This document shows positions 4,652-8,854 of a stretch of 8,854 nt of DNA, one piece after another. The notes under the pieces are model-generated. The model searched no databases. It had not been told where the DNA came from and saw only the letters and a list, made by a program, of their open reading frames with translations. Made by a program: the position numbers and the translations under genes. Within the stretch, counting starts at the first letter, position 1; every line of letters starts with the position of its first letter. The DNA comes from DATGIQ01 sp035295665 (GTDB lineage: Bacteria > Planctomycetota > Planctomycetia > Gemmatales > Gemmataceae): the NCBI GenBank assembly GCA_035295665.1, contig DATGIQ010000541.1:1-8854 (forward strand), read 5' to 3'.

Positions 4652-7345
4652 ATGTTCATACACACTGCGACAAAAAGAAATCGGACAAGGGTGTTCCACT
4701 TAGCAATTTGCATGTTGCAATTTGCATGTTGCATTTCCGCTTCCCGCGTCCTGGCCCAGCCCGCAGCCCCGCCCCCGCCGAAGGAGTACCGCGCCGAGAT
4801 TCGCTACCGGATCCGGACCGTGGGGGTCGGACGCCTCGCGCCCTACAACGCCCTGGTCCGCTACCTGGAATCGATCGGTTTCCACAAAGATCCCGGTCCC
4901 GAGAACGAAGCCGAGGATCCTGAACGGACGCGGATGACCGGCACCATTGCCCCCGCGAACGTGGCCAAGGTCTTGCTGGAGCCGCATGTCCAGGCCATCT
5001 TGCTCGTCCCGCTGGGTTACGAATTGCCCGCGGAAACAGACCAGGCCGTCAAAGTACAACTGTGGCTGAAAAGCGGCTTGCCGCTGGACCGGCAGCGGCT
5101 CCTCGCGGATCAGGTACGCAGTCTGCTCCGCGAGTTGGGGTTTCACGAGGCCGTGGGGTATGATCATCATGGCCACACCCGCTTGGTCGGTACAATCCCG
5201 GCCGGCAACGTCGAAATGCTCTTGGAGGATCTACGCTGGCAAGGCTCCGGATGGCTCGCGCCGCGTGTACCGGTTGACGAGTTGCCGACGCCGTTGAGGA
5301 ATGCCTGGCCGTTGCGCATCGTGGAAGTAACTCCTGAGCCTGTGGGTGTCGAACCCGCCAAAGATGTGCCACCCACGCCGGAGCCGGCCAACACGCGCGA
5401 TCCGCTCCTGAAGATTGCGCGGGACCTACGTACCTTGGATCAGGGACAGCCGGTACACATGGAAGTCATTTTGGTCGCCACGCCGGAAGACGACCGGTCC
5501 TGGCGACAGAACCTTCTCCAGGCGGCGGCGGGAGCCACGATCGAAGGCCGCCTCGGACCGCTCGTGTCCTTGATGGCGCTCCCCAAGCAGGCCGAGGACC
5601 TGGCCCGGTTACCCAGGGTGGCCACGGTACGGCTGCCACGTCCGGCTTTCGTCTCTGTCCTTCCTTTGGAGCACAGCCCCAAGGACAACCGCGAAGCCTT
5701 GCGTTCCACGGGACTGGATACGTTGCACACCGCGGGTTTTCGCGGTCAAGGTGTGCGCGTGGCCATCGTGGGAAGCGACTTCCGGGGTTATGAACAGTTC
5801 TTGGGCAAGCAGCTCGGAGCACGGACTCGTTATGTCGATCTCACGGCCGAGTGTCAGCCGAGCATCGAACCGAAGGCTTTCGCTGGTGAGAGCCAGGCTA
5901 TGGGCCGCGATACGCAGTCGGCCTTGGCCGTGGCCGTGGCCGCTCCTGCCGCCGAGTTTACTCTGGTCCGCATTGACTCCGAGGCTCCCTACCAGTTGCA
6001 AGAAGTGGCCCGTAGCATCAGCGGCGAGCCGGTGCGTTCGGATTGCCTCGACCTGCGCAGCGAAGAACTGGCCGCGGAAAGCAGTCGCCTCCAGCAACGG
6101 CAAGAGCAATTGCTCGAGCAGCGCCGGCAGGTTCTGGACAACTTCGGACAGGATGAAGCCACAGTCAAAAGGCGGCAAGCTTATTTCCAACAGCAAGCGG
6201 AGTTCGATCGCCAAATGCAGGAGCATGGCCGCCGCCTGCAGCGCTATCTCGACTTGATGCGCGATTTGCGGGCCCTCAAAGGAGTCCAGGTCGTTGCCTG
6301 TTCGCTGGTGTGGAGCGATGGCTATCCGGTGGATGGCACGAGCCCGCTGAGCCGGTCCTTTGACGATCGACCCTTCTGTGCCGCGCTGTGGTACCAGGCG
6401 GCCGGCGACACCAATGGGCAGGCTTGGGCTGGTTTGTTCCGGGACACGGATGGCAACGGCGTCATGGAGTTCGCGCCCCCCAGCACGCCCCTCCAGCCGG
6501 GCCGGTGGACTCCAGAATTGAACTTTCTGAGCTGGCAGCCGATCGGAGGAACCAGGACTCCGGAGTTGCCTGCGGGCAAACTGCGCGTATCGATCCAGTG
6601 GCGAGAGCCGCACGACCCAACATTCGGGCCCGACAGCGGAGAGCTGTATCAGCAGCCCCTGGCCGATGTGCGTCTCCTGATCTTGCGCCAGCGCGATCCC
6701 ACGGGAACCAAGCTGCCGGCCGACGATATGGAGGTCATCGCACGATCCGATGGCTTACCACTGCGGCTCGAAAACACGCCCTCCAGTGCCGCCTATGAGC
6801 AGACCGTGGAGTTCACCGTGCCAAGTCCCGGCCGGTATGCGGTACGCGTGGAAGGTCGAATCCCGGCCACGATTCGGCCGGCCAATGAGCGGACCTTGCC
6901 GAGCCTTCAGAAAACGTGGGAACTCCGCCTCCGGCTATTTGTGCGGCAAATCGAGGAATCGGTGCGGATGAGCGGACGGGTCATCTTTGGGGATTATGCA
7001 ACCGATCAGGGAAATCCCGGGATGCCGGGGGACGCGCATGCGATCCTTTCGGTGGGTGCACTCAGCGCGTCGGGCCGACCGGAGGGGTACAGCTCGTTCG
7101 GTCCAGCCTTCAATCAAGCACTGCGGATCCGGCCGGATGCGTTTTCCTTCGATGAACTTTCCCTCGGCGTGGAGCCCGCTCAGGCGGCCGCAGGCACGGG
7201 CTTGGCCGCCGGTTTCGCCGCCGGGACGGCTGCCAGTGCGCTGAGCGCCGGAATGCCGGCCGAGAGCGTGCTATTTGCGATTCACCGGTACCCCGGCGGG
7301 CTGCTGCGCATCCGGCCCAGGGTTCAGCTCACCGGGGGCCACTAG
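4652..7345 (+). CDS. Secreted subtilisin-fold (S8-like) pseudoprotease with duplicated N-terminal module
   Basis: The product has 897 residues. Residues 1-36 form a signal peptide: basic KRNRTR, hydrophobic VFHLAICMLQFACCIS, likely cleavage after VLA35 or A36Q. Two similar ~80-residue units follow (about 45-126 and 133-212), each with GTI.A.NV..LL. A Pro-rich linker comes next (about 228-247), then a propeptide-like alpha/beta unit (268-330). The subtilase scaffold starts at AGFRGQGVRVAIVGSDF (361-377), continues through MGRDTQSALAVAV (417-429), YQAAGDTNG (581-589) and SVGALSASGRPEGYSSFGP (800-818), and ends at AGTGLAAGFAAG (847-858). Compared with active relatives, the catalytic Asp is G374, His is R419, oxyanion Asn is D586 and Ser is G850. 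All four are lost, so proteolysis is not expected. A Gln/Arg-rich coiled coil (467-540) and a beta-sandwich-like domain with DTDGNG (598-603) are inserted. ATG 4652 has TAGGA 6 nt upstream; the open frame back to 3692 is antisense to the dehydrogenase. A scaffold or binding role is inference. Confidence 0.85.
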   Translation: MFIHTATKRNRTRVFHLAICMLQFACCISASRVLAQPAAPPPPKEYRAEIRYRIRTVGVGRLAPYNALVRYLESIGFHKDPGPENEAEDPERTRMTGTIAPANVAKVLLEPHVQAILLVPLGYELPAETDQAVKVQLWLKSGLPLDRQRLLADQVRSLLRELGFHEAVGYDHHGHTRLVGTIPAGNVEMLLEDLRWQGSGWLAPRVPVDELPTPLRNAWPLRIVEVTPEPVGVEPAKDVPPTPEPANTRDPLLKIARDLRTLDQGQPVHMEVILVATPEDDRSWRQNLLQAAAGATIEGRLGPLVSLMALPKQAEDLARLPRVATVRLPRPAFVSVLPLEHSPKDNREALRSTGLDTLHTAGFRGQGVRVAIVGSDFRGYEQFLGKQLGARTRYVDLTAECQPSIEPKAFAGESQAMGRDTQSALAVAVAAPAAEFTLVRIDSEAPYQLQEVARSISGEPVRSDCLDLRSEELAAESSRLQQRQEQLLEQRRQVLDNFGQDEATVKRRQAYFQQQAEFDRQMQEHGRRLQRYLDLMRDLRALKGVQVVACSLVWSDGYPVDGTSPLSRSFDDRPFCAALWYQAAGDTNGQAWAGLFRDTDGNGVMEFAPPSTPLQPGRWTPELNFLSWQPIGGTRTPELPAGKLRVSIQWREPHDPTFGPDSGELYQQPLADVRLLILRQRDPTGTKLPADDMEVIARSDGLPLRLENTPSSAAYEQTVEFTVPSPGRYAVRVEGRIPATIRPANERTLPSLQKTWELRLRLFVRQIEESVRMSGRVIFGDYATDQGNPGMPGDAHAILSVGALSASGRPEGYSSFGPAFNQALRIRPDAFSFDELSLGVEPAQAAAGTGLAAGFAAGTAASALSAGMPAESVLFAIHRYPGGLLRIRPRVQLTGGH
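4703..4737. repeat. 7/14-bp tandem repeat inside the signal-peptide codons
   Basis: Two perfect copies of a 14-bp unit (GCAATTTGCATGTT at 4703-4716 and 4717-4730) are followed by a partial unit to 4737. The 14-mer is itself two 7-mers (GCAATTT and GCATGTT). It encodes the hydrophobic core of the signal peptide (AICMLQFACCI) of the 897-residue protein. Its complement follows the same loose AANNTGC pattern as the tract at 4595-4629. The bases are much more AT-rich than the surrounding genes. Confidence 0.85.
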
Positions 7346-7430
7346 GATCTCTCCTCAAGTTTTCCCCAGTACCATCCGATAACTGCGGTGGGGATATGCC
7401 GCGCCGAGGCGTGGCCAAGGGGAGCCTTCC

Positions 7431-8441
7431 ATGTACGAGAGTCACTTTGGCTTGCACCGGCGGCCCTTCGCAGCCATTGCCGATAGCGGGGATTATTATC
7501 CCGCCACGAGCCATGAACAGGCCCTGACCCAGTTGCAGCAAGCCATCCAGGATGACGAGGGCTTTGCGTTACTGACCGGCGAGCCGGGTACCGGCAAAAC
7601 GATCGCCTGCCATTGCCTCTTGGACCGCCTCGGCGACGCCGTCACTGACGCTTTTCTCACTCATAGCCACTTTCCCGATCGAGCCAGCTTGCTTCAAGCG
7701 CTGCTGTACGATCTCGGTTTGCCCCACGAGAGTCAAAGTGAACAGGAACTGCGGCTGTCGCTTACCGATTTCTTGCTGAAAAACTACGAGAATGGCCGGC
7801 GCACCGTGCTCGTGCTGGACGAGGCGCAGCATCTCGGTGCCGACCTGCTCGAAGAGCTACGCTTGCTGGGCAATCTGGAAGGACGGGGGGGCAGGGCGGT
7901 CCAGGTGGTTCTCTCCGCCCAGCCGGTAATCCGGGCCACTCTCCGCCTGCCGCAACTGGCGGCTCTGAGTCAGCGCTTGGCCGTGTGTCCCCGGCTCGAT
8001 CCCCTGGGGTTGCATGAAGCGGCGGATTACCTCGTTCACCATCTGCGCGCCGCCGGAGGAAGGCCAGAACGGATCGTGTCCGACGAAGCCCTGGAGATCC
8101 TGGCTCGTGGAACGCGCGGGATTCCCCGGTTGCTCAACCGGGCCATGCATCAGGCGCTGACCCTGGCGTGCACCGCCACGGCAGGGCTCGTCGATGCCGA
8201 AGCAGCCATCGAGGCTCTCGGCGTGCTTGGACTGGTCAGCGAGCAGGATGAGCCGGGGGAAGCGATTGTTGCTGACCCACTGGCACGGGTAGAAGAAGAG
8301 TGCGATCTCGCGGAGGAAAAAACGGAGCCGGTAGTCCCGTTCGAGGAGGCCACCGGCCGACTCTCCGAGCGAGCTCCGTTCGCGCTCCAAGACCCCAACG
8401 GTCCGCGCCGCCCCTCCGCTTCGCCGCGTCGGCCGGCGTAA
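7431..8441 (+). CDS. ExeA / PEP-CTERM-locus type AAA ATPase
   Basis: The 336-residue protein is a P-loop AAA ATPase of the ExeA/GspA and XrtA-associated group, which energises or regulates secretion and exopolysaccharide assembly. It opens with the family signature MYESHFGLHRRPF. Walker A GEPGTGKT is at 50-57, Walker B VLVLDE at 126-131, a sensor-1-like LSAQP at 161-165, and a possible arginine finger is R182 (LSQRLAV). The C-terminal helical lid includes GTRGIPRLLNR (227-237). There is no membrane helix and no peptidoglycan-binding domain, unlike classical ExeA. Instead residues ~270-336 form an acidic then Pro/Arg-rich, probably disordered tail. ATG 7431 has AAGGGGAG (7417-7424) 6 nt upstream. 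It lies 85 nt after the pseudoprotease gene and 80 nt before the next start, which suggests one operon. Genes of this class commonly accompany a CpsD/CapB-like kinase in polysaccharide loci. The partner being energised is unknown. Confidence 0.88.
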   Translation: MYESHFGLHRRPFAAIADSGDYYPATSHEQALTQLQQAIQDDEGFALLTGEPGTGKTIACHCLLDRLGDAVTDAFLTHSHFPDRASLLQALLYDLGLPHESQSEQELRLSLTDFLLKNYENGRRTVLVLDEAQHLGADLLEELRLLGNLEGRGGRAVQVVLSAQPVIRATLRLPQLAALSQRLAVCPRLDPLGLHEAADYLVHHLRAAGGRPERIVSDEALEILARGTRGIPRLLNRAMHQALTLACTATAGLVDAEAAIEALGVLGLVSEQDEPGEAIVADPLARVEEECDLAEEKTEPVVPFEEATGRLSERAPFALQDPNGPRRPSASPRRPA

Positions 8442-8464
8442 CCGTAGGGTGCGGAAGGGAAAGC

Positions 8465-8500
8465 GTGAGTGGAAGGCGAGCCTGTCGCCCGGCCTCTCAC
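8465..8500 (+). other. Nested inverted repeat between the ATPase gene and the next gene
   Basis: An outer 5-bp arm (GTGAG 8465-8469 with CTCAC 8496-8500) encloses a 5-bp inner hairpin (GGCGA 8475-8479 with TCGCC 8485-8489, 5-nt loop). It ends 21 nt before the next start codon. There is no T-tract, so it is not a convincing terminator. It could be a folded leader, or chance in GC-rich DNA. Confidence 0.25.
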
Positions 8501-8521
8501 TTGATTCATGTGGAGTCCATC

Positions 8522-8839
8522 ATGGCAAGGATTCGCGAGGTCCTCCGGCGGACCGATGGGATGCGTAGTCCGCTTCGGGCGGATGGTGCGTCGCCTCCTT
8601 CCCATCAACCGCAAGAGCTTCCAAGTTGCGCCGACGAAGAAGAAGTCCCATTCATCGAGGTCGGAGGCCGGGACACGCCTGTGGAGGCATCTCCGTCCGT
8701 TCTAGCCAACCATCCTCCCGTGCTGCACAAGAATCCTCAGGCGGAGCCGTCCCCGCCGGAGCGGGTCGGGACTCGGCGCGGGACGACGGAAGTCCGGCTG
8801 ACCATCCTCCATGTCTCTTTTTGCACTCCAGGCGATTGA
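8522..8839 (+). CDS. Small or frameshifted gene, possible N-terminus of a CpsD/CapB-like ATPase
   Basis: ATG 8522 is preceded by GGAG (8512-8515) with 6-nt spacing and opens a 105-codon frame in the same direction as the ATPase gene. MARIREVLRRTDG, then an acidic EEEVPFIEVGG and a Pro-rich stretch (VEASPSVLANHPPV), look like the disordered leader I associate with CpsD/CapB-like P-loop proteins that follow such ATPases in planctomycetes. No P-loop is reached before the TGA at 8837-8839. A run of five T at 8818-8822 lies near the end. One T fewer would continue the frame as VSFALQAIEPGHR and on past the window edge. So this may be a complete 105-residue protein of unknown function, a gene broken by a frameshift, or a sequence error. 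Start is fairly secure; product and end are not. Confidence 0.5.
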   Translation: MARIREVLRRTDGMRSPLRADGASPPSHQPQELPSCADEEEVPFIEVGGRDTPVEASPSVLANHPPVLHKNPQAEPSPPERVGTRRGTTEVRLTILHVSFCTPGD

Positions 8840-8854
8840 GCCCGGCCACCGGTG

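Noticed and set aside
4595..4737. CRISPR array or riboswitch in the divergent gap
   Set aside because: The repeats are 7-14 bp without spacers, and no conserved riboswitch core or terminator pair is visible.
6443..6469. Dockerin or calcium-binding EF-hand at DTDGNG in the pseudoprotease
   Set aside because: A single loop without the paired second loop or flanking helices. In active relatives a similar DPDGNG stretch belongs to the inserted beta-sandwich domain, so a dockerin call is not supported.
5609..6613. 334-codon minus-strand frame inside the pseudoprotease gene
   Set aside because: It is a shadow of the coiled-coil and scaffold region. It has no ribosome binding site or recognisable motif.

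Overview
The window looks like chromosomal DNA of a GC-rich planctomycete, probably of the Gemmataceae type. This is an inference from gene content: a C-terminal array of DUF4214 repeats behind a PKD/cadherin-like strand, a secreted subtilase-fold protein of a type I associate with planctomycetes, an ExeA/XrtA-type ATPase, and many lone genes on alternating strands. No rRNA, tRNA, CRISPR array, integrase or transposase is visible.

Layout. Positions 1-765 (+) hold the C-terminal end of a large, probably surface or secreted protein with four DUF4214 repeats, closed by a perfect 15-bp hairpin. Positions 924-2321 (+) encode an M20-family metallo-dipeptidase with all metal ligands in place. Facing it on the minus strand are a damaged toxin-antitoxin remnant (2361-2609), uroporphyrinogen-III synthase (hemD, 2636-3457) and a classical short-chain dehydrogenase (3635-4438). 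The plus strand then carries three genes in a row: an 897-residue secreted subtilisin-fold protein (4652-7345), an ExeA/PEP-CTERM-type AAA ATPase (7431-8441) and a 105-codon frame (8522-8839) that may be the start of a CpsD/CapB-like partner, possibly frameshifted just before the window ends.

How the genes fit together. The left half is housekeeping (peptide turnover, tetrapyrrole synthesis, a redox enzyme) with no obvious shared pathway. The three right-hand plus-strand genes are 80-85 nt apart and may form one transcription unit. ATPases of this type usually sit in exopolysaccharide or exosortase loci, so this unit may begin a cell-envelope or polysaccharide export locus that continues to the right.

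The most unusual object is the 897-residue protein. It keeps the subtilase scaffold, but all four catalytic positions (Asp, His, oxyanion Asn, Ser) are replaced, so it should be a secreted pseudoprotease. It also has a duplicated N-terminal module and a coiled-coil insertion. Its signal peptide is partly encoded by a 7/14-bp tandem repeat, related to other heptameric repeats in the gaps around the dehydrogenase gene. The second unusual object is the 82-codon remnant, which seems to join the start of a PIN toxin to the end of a cognate antitoxin.
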